A stretch of 5,485 nt of DNA from assembly GCA_023405565.1 (NCBI GenBank), contig JAEXXW010000479.1:1-5485 (forward strand). Direction: 5' to 3'. The position numbers were made by a program, and so were the translations under genes. This stretch comes from Pseudomonadota bacterium. Lineage in GTDB: Bacteria > Pseudomonadota > Alphaproteobacteria > Rhizobiales > Xanthobacteraceae. This document shows, piece by piece, positions 1 to 5,110 of the stretch. How positions within the stretch are numbered: the stretch's first letter is position 1; each line of letters opens with the position of its first letter. The notes under the pieces are model-generated. The model did not search any database. It saw only the letters and a list, made by a program, of their open reading frames with translations, and was not told the origin of the DNA.

Positions 1-97
1 GGATATCGCAACTGACATCGTTCAGCGCGCGGATACCGCCGAAGGTTCGCGTGACGTTGACGAGTTGGAGCAGCGGTTGCGGAGCTGGACGTGTCAT
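1..97 (-). CDS. livG: LivG-type ABC transporter ATP-binding protein, N-terminal fragment (cut by window edge)
   Basis: Only the first 32 codons are present; the gene runs off the left edge. The visible N-terminus contains LLQLVNVTRTFGGIRALNDV, the characteristic first beta strands of LivG/BraF ATPases (a 'FGG..AL.DV' pattern that precedes the Walker A loop). The Walker A, signature and Walker B motifs lie outside the window. Its ATG overlaps the TGA of the upstream livM-type gene in an ATGA arrangement (4-base overlap), with a modest GGAAG ribosome-binding site 8 bases before the start inside livM. LivG-type subunits sit on the cytoplasmic face, pair with a LivF-type ATPase and power import. 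A LivF gene would be expected next, beyond the edge. Family assignment is firm; the transported substrate is not known. Confidence 0.88.
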   Translation of the reverse strand, partial: MTRPAPQPLLQLVNVTRTFGGIRALNDVSCDI

Positions 98-930
98 GAC
101 GGCTGCTTCCGCAGGCTGAGGAGGCGGAACAGGTTGCGATCAAGGATGCCTTGGCGCCGCGTCAGCAGCACGAGGATCAGGAGCGCACCGAACGCGGCCA
201 GCCGCCAGTCGGAAATGAAGCGCAGCATCTCCGGCAGCATCACAAGCAGGCCGGAACCGATCACAGCGCCCGGCGCCACCGTCGAGCCGCCAAGGATGAC
301 GGCCAGCACGAATTCGATCGAGCGATCGAAACCGAAATTGGCCGGCTCGATATAGACATGATGATGCGCGAACAGGCCGCCGGAGATGGCGGCGACGGCG
401 GCACCGAAGCCGAAGGCGCCGATCTTGGTCGCGGTGGTGTTGAGGCCGACAAGGCTTGCCGCCGTTTCATCGTCGTGCACGGCGCGCATCTCCAGCCACA
501 GCCGCGATTGTTCGAGCAGCATCACCAGCAGCAGGATGCCGCCGGCCCAGAGCCAGATGTATGTGACCGAGATATGCTTCATGCCGCTGAAGCCGCCGGA
601 GCCGCCCATGGTGTCGAAATTGAGCAGGAAGCTGCGCACCATCTCGCCGAAGCCGAGCGTTGCCATCGCCAGATAGATGCCTTTCAGGCGCAGCGCCGGA
701 AAGCCGATGATGATGCCCATGAGGCCGGCGCCGAAGGCGGCGATCAGCAAGGCCGGCGTCAGTGGCACACCCATCTCGACGGTGAGATAGGATGTCGCGT
801 AAGCGCCGATGCCCATGAAGCCGGCATTGCCGAGCGACAATTGGCCGGTGGCCAGGATAATGTAGACGCTGAGCGCGCCGAGCAGAAGGATGCCGGTATC
901 GGCGAGGAGGCCTGCGTAATAGGTCGACAT
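94..930 (-). CDS. livM: LivM-type branched-chain amino acid/aromatic ABC transporter permease
   Basis: A 278-residue inner-membrane permease of the LivM (BPD_transp_2) family. Family hallmarks seen: GQLSLGNAGFMGIGAY (residues 29-44), FPALRLKGIYLAMATLGF (77-94), and the cytoplasmic loop RAVHDDETAASLVGLN (149-164), which is the coupling segment contacting the ATPase. About eight hydrophobic segments are visible (near 10-28, 35-52, 58-76, 84-104, 122-140, 170-189, 205-233, 243-257). It pairs with the LivH-type protein to form the membrane channel. It is at the short end for LivM (many are 300-430 residues), lacking an N-terminal extension, but the core is complete. Its ATG shares one base with the TGA of livH (TGATG), and its own TGA overlaps the livG start, so translational coupling is likely. 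The symbol is family-level: leucine transport is not shown, and an aromatic substrate is as likely given the divergent monooxygenase gene. Confidence 0.93.
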   Translation of the reverse strand: MSTYYAGLLADTGILLLGALSVYIILATGQLSLGNAGFMGIGAYATSYLTVEMGVPLTPALLIAAFGAGLMGIIIGFPALRLKGIYLAMATLGFGEMVRSFLLNFDTMGGSGGFSGMKHISVTYIWLWAGGILLLVMLLEQSRLWLEMRAVHDDETAASLVGLNTTATKIGAFGFGAAVAAISGGLFAHHHVYIEPANFGFDRSIEFVLAVILGGSTVAPGAVIGSGLLVMLPEMLRFISDWRLAAFGALLILVLLTRRQGILDRNLFRLLSLRKQPS

Positions 931-1808
931 CAGACGCGCGGCCCCTGATCGGTGCGCGCGCCGCCAAGGATGCCTTGCGGGCGCAGCAGAAGAATGAGGA
1001 TCATCAGGCCGTAGACCACGAGATCGCGGATCTGCGAGCCGCCATAGGCAACGGTCATCACTTCGGCGATGCCGATTAGCGGACCGGCCACCAATGCGCC
1101 CCAGATGCGGGTGGTGCCGCCGATCACCATGACGGCGATGGCCTTGAGGCCGGTCTCGACACCGACATAGGGCGTGATCGCTGCGTAATGCAGGCCGACG
1201 AGGACACCGGCCGCGCCGGCAAGCAACCCCGAAAGGATGAATGCGATCATCATCAGCTGATCTGCCTTCACGCCAAGCAGGCGTGCGACATCGCGGTTCT
1301 CGGCAACGGCGCGCAGGGCGCGGCCGATCGAGGTGCGCTGCACGACGAATGCCAGGACGGCGACCAGAAAGACGGTGGCCCCGAGCACGAGCAATTGCAT
1401 CCCGCCGATCGAGACAGGACCGAACTCATAGCGGCTCCCGAGAAACTCGGACGGCAATTGCAGCGGGTCGGATCCCCAGAGGTTGGTCGCGACATTCTGC
1501 AGGATGATCGAGAAGCCGAGTGTCGAGAGCATCGGCGTGATGACCGGCGCATTGCGCAGCGGCTGATAACCGACTTTCTCGATGACGATGGCGATCAGCG
1601 CTGCGCCACACATGCCTACAAGGATTGCCAGCGGCAGGGGCAATTGCGCGACAATGACGGTGAAGCCAATGTAACCGCCGATCATGAACAATTCGGCAAT
1701 CGCAAGATTGAGAATGCCGAGAATGCCCATGACGAGAGAAAAGGACAATGCAATCAGGGTGTAGACGGCTCCCAGAGTGAGCCCGTTCACAAGTTGCTGG
1801 ATTAACAC
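930..1808 (-). CDS. livH: LivH-type branched-chain amino acid/aromatic ABC transporter permease
   Basis: A 292-residue permease of the LivH (BPD_transp_2) family, the usual length. The N-terminus (QLVNGLTLGAVYTLIAL, residues 5-21, then VMGILGILNLAIAELFMIGGY) is the standard LivH opening. The coupling loop RALRAVAENRDVARLLGV (163-180) is followed by the conserved helix ILSGLLAGAAGVLVGL and by the LKAIAVMVIGG segment (221-231). Eight or so membrane helices are expected. The start is a GTG at 1808, chosen because a strong GAGAGG ribosome-binding site lies 7 bases upstream and the protein aligns with LivH from there. An ATG just upstream (1815) is out of frame and stops after three codons. The gene lies 74 bases after the binding-protein gene, beyond a hairpin, and overlaps livM by one base. 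The substrate is unknown. Confidence 0.94.
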   Translation of the reverse strand: MLIQQLVNGLTLGAVYTLIALSFSLVMGILGILNLAIAELFMIGGYIGFTVIVAQLPLPLAILVGMCGAALIAIVIEKVGYQPLRNAPVITPMLSTLGFSIILQNVATNLWGSDPLQLPSEFLGSRYEFGPVSIGGMQLLVLGATVFLVAVLAFVVQRTSIGRALRAVAENRDVARLLGVKADQLMMIAFILSGLLAGAAGVLVGLHYAAITPYVGVETGLKAIAVMVIGGTTRIWGALVAGPLIGIAEVMTVAYGGSQIRDLVVYGLMILILLLRPQGILGGARTDQGPRV

Positions 1809-1815
1809 GTCATCG

Positions 1816-1821
1816 CCTCTC
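1816..1821 (-). promoter_or_regulatory. Ribosome-binding site of livH
   Basis: GAGAGG on the minus strand, 7 bases before the GTG start at 1808. It is a good match to the anti-Shine-Dalgarno sequence and fixes the non-ATG start of the LivH-type permease. Confidence 0.75.
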
Positions 1822-1841
1822 GCCTTGACACAGAATGGAAA

Positions 1842-1866
1842 CTGGCCGGGACCGATGCCCGGCCAG
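1842..1866 (-). terminator. Intercistronic hairpin between binding-protein and permease genes (probable attenuator)
   Basis: A perfect 9-bp inverted repeat, CTGGCCGGG / CCCGGCCAG, with a 7-base loop. It lies 16 bases after the binding-protein stop codon on the minus strand and is followed by TTTCCATTCTG, a short and interrupted T tract. This resembles a weak intrinsic terminator or an mRNA-stabilising 3' hairpin. Such hairpins often sit between a highly expressed solute-binding-protein gene and its permease genes. Partial read-through must occur if the whole cluster is one operon. Structure is seen directly; function is inferred. Confidence 0.6.
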
Positions 1867-1882
1867 CTTGAGCATCAACGGA

Positions 1883-3130
1883 TCAGGAGCCGCAACCGCC
1901 GCCGGAGGCGGAGCTGCAACCGCGCACCTTGGTTTCCCAGGCGCCGTTCTTGCCTTCGACAATGTAGAAGGCCTTGATGGCATCGCCATCGTCATTGAAG
2001 CTGATCGGGCCGCCGAGGCCCTGGAAGCCCTGAAGCTTGGCCATGAAGTCGCGGATCTTCACGCGATCCTTTTCCAGATCTTCCGGTTTTGCCGTGATGC
2101 CGGCCTTCTTGGCGGCTTCGATATACATGCCGACGATCTCGTAGATATTGGCATCGTACATGCTCGGCTCGATTTCCGGCGGCAGGTTCGATTCCTTGCG
2201 CAGCAGCGGCTGCAATTGCGCAACGAATTTCTGCGCGGCTTCCGCCTTCTGGGTGGCGTAGAACGTGGCCGGCGCGACCAGCGGAAGTTCCGGAGCAGCT
2301 TTCAGGATCGCCGACGAGATCAACTGCGTCGAGCCGACGACCGGCTTCATCAGGCCCTGCCGCTTCATCTCGCGGATGACGGTGACGGCCTGGCTGTAGT
2401 CGGCGCTGACGACGACGCCGTCGGGGTTGAGCGACTTCAGCTTGGTGACCTGCGCGCTGACGTCGAGATCGCCGGTGTTGAAGGAGAGCAGATCGTTCTC
2501 GTTCAGAACCTGGATGCCGTTTTCCTTGACGATGGCCGGCATGATGCGGGTGCCGACTGTTGCCGCCGTCGCATCCTTGGCGTCGTAGATCACCGCGACG
2601 GTTTTGATGTCATAGGCCTTCTTGAAGTAAGGCACGGTGGTCTTGGCAAGGATGCCTTCGTCAATCGTGTTGCGGAAGGCCCAGGGGCGGTTCGCTTTGG
2701 CAACGCCTGGCTTTGATGATGCCTGCGACGTCGACACGATGCCCAATTGGTTGGCAACGGGGAAGACCACTTCGGCAGCCGAACTGGTCAACGGTCCGGC
2801 CACGGCCAGCACCTTGTCGTCGCTCGCGAGCTTGCGCAGCGAGTTGGTCGATTGCGCAGGACGTGCGGCGTCATCGTAGATCACGATGCGCAGTTTTGCG
2901 CCGTTGATGCCACCGGCGTCGTTCACCTGTTTTTCAAGCATCTTGAGCGTGACCGTGTTGGTGCGACCCCATTCCGCAAAGTGTCCGCTGCTCGGAACGA
3001 TCGCGCCGAATACGACTTCACGGCCCTTCAATTCCTGCGCCTGCGCAGCGTGCAGAGCAAACACCGAAGTGCCTACAAAAAGTGCGGCTGTGAATGCTGA
3101 CCCGAAATTGCGTCTTGTTACGTTACTCAT
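1883..3130 (-). CDS. Periplasmic solute-binding protein of a LIV-type ABC importer (Peripla_BP_6), with Tat-type signal and Cys-rich tail
   Basis: A 415-residue type I periplasmic binding protein of the Leu/Ile/Val-binding family (Peripla_BP_6), which captures the ligand and delivers it to the LivHM-type channel. Residues 1-31 form an export signal: TRRNFG at 5-10 fits a twin-arginine (Tat) motif, then a hydrophobic core, with likely cleavage at AQA/QE (31/32). Mature-domain hallmarks are FGAIVPSSGHFAEWG (41-55), DAGGINGAKLRIVIYDDA (71-88), where the family has 'NA.GGI.G..ie.v..D', and GPLTSSAAEVVFPVANQLGI (112-131). The domain normally ends near VEGKNGAWETKV; here it is followed by a 13-residue tail, RGCSSASGGGCGS, whose two cysteines (405, 413) are the only ones in the protein. 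The start ATG has a GGGAGA ribosome-binding site 8 bases upstream. It is first in the operon and divergent from an aromatic monooxygenase, so an aromatic ligand is plausible but unproven. Confidence 0.93.
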   Translation of the reverse strand: MSNVTRRNFGSAFTAALFVGTSVFALHAAQAQELKGREVVFGAIVPSSGHFAEWGRTNTVTLKMLEKQVNDAGGINGAKLRIVIYDDAARPAQSTNSLRKLASDDKVLAVAGPLTSSAAEVVFPVANQLGIVSTSQASSKPGVAKANRPWAFRNTIDEGILAKTTVPYFKKAYDIKTVAVIYDAKDATAATVGTRIMPAIVKENGIQVLNENDLLSFNTGDLDVSAQVTKLKSLNPDGVVVSADYSQAVTVIREMKRQGLMKPVVGSTQLISSAILKAAPELPLVAPATFYATQKAEAAQKFVAQLQPLLRKESNLPPEIEPSMYDANIYEIVGMYIEAAKKAGITAKPEDLEKDRVKIRDFMAKLQGFQGLGGPISFNDDGDAIKAFYIVEGKNGAWETKVRGCSSASGGGCGS

Positions 3131-3233
3131 CGTCAGTATCTCCCAATTGGTTTCGCTGCGCCTGCAAGAACCTGAGCAACAGCGAGGTCGGTGGCACGAT
3201 GTCGCGGCTCTTGCCGCGCATCGTCATGCCCAT
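3123..3233 (-). CDS. Possible 36-residue leader ORF overlapping the binding-protein start (speculative)
   Basis: An ATG at 3233 opens a 36-codon frame whose TAA lies 5 to 7 bases inside the binding-protein gene (arrangement ATGAGTAA, 8-base overlap). About the first 26 codons are nearly all G/C-ending, as in real genes here. The predicted peptide begins MGMTMRGKSRDIVPP and matches nothing I recognise. Against it: no convincing ribosome-binding site precedes the ATG, and the 12-bp hairpin at 3196-3224 lies inside it and alone could explain the GC bias. The frame can be extended to a TTG at 3314, without better support. If translated, it could couple to or modulate binding-protein translation; otherwise it is simply untranslated leader. 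Confidence 0.15.
   Translation of the reverse strand: MGMTMRGKSRDIVPPTSLLLRFLQAQRNQLGDTDDE
3139..3144 (-). promoter_or_regulatory. Ribosome-binding site of the solute-binding-protein gene
   Basis: GGGAGA on the minus strand, 8 bases before the ATG at 3130. It supports this start over the extended reading frames upstream. Confidence 0.7.
3196..3224 (-). promoter_or_regulatory. Strong hairpin in the leader of the transporter operon
   Basis: On the plus strand, ACGATG-T-CGCGGC, a TCTT loop, then GCCGCG-CATCGT: a 12-bp stem interrupted only by one bulged T (3202). It ends 65 bases before the binding-protein ATG, so it would lie in the 5' untranslated leader if transcription starts upstream of it, for example near the TAAAAT at 3262-3267. 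No T tract follows on either strand, so it is not a standard terminator. It could be an mRNA-stabilising or translation-control element, or a DNA operator. Confidence 0.5.
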
Positions 3234-3386
3234 GGATTGACCGGCGTTGGCATCGTTTCCGATTTTATCCTCCCCAGGACATGCATTCTTCAGGCCAAAA
3301 ATGGTAGCACCCAATAGCTATCTTGAAAAGCTTCTGGAGCTAGGTAATAGTCCTGGCAGCCCGGTGACGGAGTCAAGCGCGTGATG

Positions 3387-3400
3387 GCCTGTTTTCAGGC
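3387..3400. promoter_or_regulatory. Palindromic operator candidate, site 1
   Basis: GCCTG-TTTT-CAGGC is a perfect 5-bp inverted repeat with a 4-base centre. Read on the minus strand it contains CTGAAAACAGGCCA, which matches 12 of 14 positions with CTGGAAACAGGGCA on the plus strand at 3421-3434. The recurrence in a divergent control region suggests a protein-binding site; the regulator is not in the window. Confidence 0.4.
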
Positions 3401-3420
3401 ATTTGTGCCGGGTGCGACAT

Positions 3421-3434
3421 CTGGAAACAGGGCA
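3421..3434. promoter_or_regulatory. Palindromic operator candidate, site 2
   Basis: CTGGAAACAGGGCA on the plus strand is the partner of the site at 3387-3400 and lies in opposite orientation. The centres of the two 10-bp cores (3389-3398 and 3421-3430) are 32 bp apart, about three helical turns, which would place two bound dimers on the same DNA face. It ends 47 bases before the monooxygenase start, a position suited to repression or to activation close to the promoter. Confidence 0.4.
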
Positions 3435-3452
3435 GACTTCTTGCATGCCCTG
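3428..3452. promoter_or_regulatory. 7-11-7 inverted repeat upstream of the monooxygenase gene
   Basis: CAGGGCA (3428-3434) and TGCCCTG (3446-3452) form a perfect inverted repeat with an 11-base spacer, ending 29 bases before the monooxygenase ATG. It shares its left arm with operator candidate site 2. It could be an operator or, if transcribed, a leader hairpin. No T tract follows. Confidence 0.4.
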
Positions 3453-3465
3453 CACCGAATTGGAC

Positions 3466-3473
3466 AAGAGGAG
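3466..3473 (+). promoter_or_regulatory. Ribosome-binding site of the monooxygenase gene
   Basis: AAGAGGAG, 8 bases before the ATG at 3482. It is a strong match at ideal spacing and fixes this start. Confidence 0.8.
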
Positions 3474-3481
3474 CGGACCCC

Positions 3482-4972
3482 ATGACCATCTGCAAGACCG
3501 GTGCGCAGCATATCAAGTCGCTGCAGGACGGCCGCGCCGTCTATCTCGACGGCAAACTGGTTGCGGATGTGACGACCCATCCCGCCTTCCGTAATTCGGT
3601 GCAATCGTCAGGCGCGCTGTATGATTTCCAGGCCCATCCGGACAATCTCGAATTGATGACGTTCGATGTCGGCGAGGGCCGACGTGCGAGCCGCGCATGG
3701 GAAATGCCGAAGACCTATGAGCAGATGGTGCGCCGCCGCAAAGCGCTGCAGGCTTGGTCCGGCGTCTCTTATGGTTTCATGGGCCGTTCGCCGGATCACG
3801 TGGCCTCCGCCCTTGTCGGTCAACGCATGGGCATTGACCTGTTCAAGCAGCACAGCCCGGAGCGGGCGAAGGCGCTGATGGATTATTTCGACTACGCGAC
3901 GAAGAGCGATCTCTTCATGACGTATGTCATCATCAATCCGCAGGCTGAACGCTCCAAGGACTGGGGTGATCAGGACGAGGATCTGGTTGCGCGGATTGTC
4001 GATGAAGATTCATCCGGCATCACCATTCGTGGCGCCAAGATGCTGGGCACGTCGTCGATCATGGCCAATGAGGTGCTGGTTGCCAATCTCCAGCCGCTGA
4101 AGCCGGGCGAAGAGGATCTGGCATTCTCCTGCGCGCTGCCGATGAATACGAAGGGTCTGAAGGTCCTGTCGCGCAAATCGTATGAGGCGTCCGCAACGTC
4201 CGTTTACGACAATCCGCTGGCGTCGCGCTTCGACGAGAATGACGCCCTGATGTACTTCGATGACGTGAAGGTGCCGTGGGATCGCCTGTTCGTGTATCGC
4301 GACACGGCCATGTGCGCGACCCAGTTCCATGGCACGCCCGGCCACTCCTATCAGAATTATCAGGCGCAGATCCGTCTGACGGTGAAGCTGACCTTCCTGC
4401 TGGCGCTGGCGCGCCGCATCGCCGACACGATCGGCACGACGAGCATCCCGTCGGTCAAGGAGCGGCTTGGCTTCCTTGCCTCGCAGGTCGGCATGGTGAA
4501 TGCGATGCTGGCTGGTATGGAGGCAGAAGGCTCGCAATACGGTGAGTGGTATGTGCCGAACAAGCATTACATGTATTCGGCGCAGGTGATCACGCAGGAT
4601 CTCTATCCGCAGATCATCAACACGCTGCGTGAACTGGCCGGCGGCTCGCTGATCATGCTGCCGTCGTCGCTGCACGATTTCAGCGATCCGAAGCTCGAGG
4701 CGATCATCGGCAAGACGCAGCGTTCGGCGATCATGTCGCCCGAACAGCGGGTGAAATTCATGAAAGCGGCGTGGGATGCCATCGGTTCGGAATTCGCATC
4801 GCGGCACACACAATATGAAATGTTCTATGCCGGTGCGCGGTTCACGACATCGGGCCACAGCTTCCGGACCTATGACTGGCCGAAGGGCGCGGCGATGGTC
4901 GATCACCTGATGAATTCCTATCAGTTGTCCGATGAACTGCCGGCAGCCTCACCTCAGCGCGCCGCAAGCTAG
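3482..4972 (+). CDS. HpaB-family flavin-dependent aromatic monooxygenase, oxygenase component (4-hydroxyphenylacetate 3-hydroxylase-like)
   Basis: A 496-residue, full-length member of the HpaB/HpaH family, which has an acyl-CoA-dehydrogenase-like fold and uses reduced flavin from a separate reductase plus O2 to hydroxylate phenols in the cytoplasm. Seen in order: N-terminal domain with YGFMGRSPDH (97-106), whose Arg102 matches the substrate-binding Arg of HpaB/HadA; DLFMTYVIINPQAERSK (143-159); beta domain with RGAKMLGTSSIMANEVLV (183-200) and FDDVKVPWDRLF (259-270); C-terminal helical domain with FHGTPGHSYQNYQAQIRL (282-299), His288 falling where TftD and HadA carry their catalytic His; GGSLIMLPSS (387-396); and AWD plus R..QYE (430-446), the family end motif. 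HpaB's Tyr and His near the substrate appear as His106 and Tyr148, so the substrate may not be 4-hydroxyphenylacetate. No flavin reductase gene is in the window. The family is firm; the substrate is open (hydroxyphenylacetate, chloro- or nitrophenol or another phenol). Confidence 0.92.
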   Translation: MTICKTGAQHIKSLQDGRAVYLDGKLVADVTTHPAFRNSVQSSGALYDFQAHPDNLELMTFDVGEGRRASRAWEMPKTYEQMVRRRKALQAWSGVSYGFMGRSPDHVASALVGQRMGIDLFKQHSPERAKALMDYFDYATKSDLFMTYVIINPQAERSKDWGDQDEDLVARIVDEDSSGITIRGAKMLGTSSIMANEVLVANLQPLKPGEEDLAFSCALPMNTKGLKVLSRKSYEASATSVYDNPLASRFDENDALMYFDDVKVPWDRLFVYRDTAMCATQFHGTPGHSYQNYQAQIRLTVKLTFLLALARRIADTIGTTSIPSVKERLGFLASQVGMVNAMLAGMEAEGSQYGEWYVPNKHYMYSAQVITQDLYPQIINTLRELAGGSLIMLPSSLHDFSDPKLEAIIGKTQRSAIMSPEQRVKFMKAAWDAIGSEFASRHTQYEMFYAGARFTTSGHSFRTYDWPKGAAMVDHLMNSYQLSDELPAASPQRAAS

Positions 4973-4997
4973 AATAGGAACCGGGAGCTGGCGCGAG

Positions 4998-5033
4998 GGC
5001 AAGCACGCTTGGCGCTGTTGGTGAATGCTTGCC
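4998..5033 (+). repeat. Inverted repeat downstream of the monooxygenase gene
   Basis: GGCAAGCA (4998-5005) and TGCTTGCC (5026-5033) form a perfect 8-bp inverted repeat with a 20-base loop, 25 bases after the monooxygenase stop. No T tract follows, so it is not a convincing intrinsic terminator. It may act as a 3' end stabilising structure or in Rho-dependent termination. No other signal was found in the 137 bases between the two convergent genes apart from the hairpin at 5086-5110. Confidence 0.35.
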
Positions 5034-5079
5034 GGTGGCAGGCATGGTGACGCCTTGCGCAGGGCTGTGAAGGCTGTCG

Positions 5080-5110
5080 AACAAAGCCGCCGGTGATAAC
5101 TGCCGGCGGC
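5080..5110 (-). terminator. Intrinsic terminator of the VanZ-like gene
   Basis: A perfect 8-bp GC stem, GCCGCCGG (5086-5093) and CCGGCGGC (5103-5110), with a 9-base loop. An A-T pair (5085/5111) could extend it. On the minus strand it starts inside the TAG stop codon of the VanZ-like gene and is followed by TTTGTT (5085-5080), fitting a rho-independent terminator. On the plus strand the bases after the stem are TAGAAAA, without a T run, so it probably does not serve the monooxygenase gene. Confidence 0.6.

Larger units (their letters stand above)
3131..3481. promoter_or_regulatory. Divergent promoter/regulatory region between transporter operon and monooxygenase gene
   Basis: This 351-base stretch has no recognised gene and must hold the promoters for both directions. 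It contains several inverted repeats listed separately. Promoter elements are weak by eye. For the transporter operon, TAAAAT at 3262-3267 (minus strand) is a fair -10 but has no good -35 at normal spacing. For the monooxygenase, TTGAAA at 3323-3328 followed after 16 bases by TAATAG (3345-3350) is only a partial match. No GG-N10-GC sigma-54 signature was found in the places checked. Weak promoter boxes plus palindromes would fit activator-dependent, substrate-induced expression, but this is inference. Confidence 0.6.

Noticed and set aside
151..948. Long plus-strand open frame of 265 codons opposite livM
   Set aside because: Low-complexity Gln/Glu/His/Arg-rich product typical of the antisense of a GC-rich membrane-protein gene. 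The opposite strand encodes a clear LivM-type permease.
1835..2716. Plus-strand open frame of 293 codons opposite the binding-protein gene
   Set aside because: Antisense shadow: no recognisable domain, Asp/Arg/Leu-rich composition, and the minus strand encodes a clear Peripla_BP_6 protein.
3192..3208. TGGCAC as a possible sigma-54 -24 element
   Set aside because: The -12 GC at the required spacing is absent (CG occurs instead), and the stretch falls inside the strong hairpin.
3128..3255. Three copies of CATCGT (3128, 3219, 3250) in the importer leader
   Set aside because: A 6-base word is too short to call a repeat, spacing is irregular, one copy includes the start codon and another is a hairpin arm.
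3274..3356. Inverted repeat CCAGGAC (3274-3280) and GTCCTGG (3350-3356)
   Set aside because: Only 7 bp with arms 69 bases apart; expected by chance in a GC-rich region and without supporting context.
4010..4906. Minus-strand open frame of 298 codons opposite the monooxygenase gene
   Set aside because: His/Arg-rich shadow with no family resemblance; the plus strand carries conserved HpaB-family motifs throughout.
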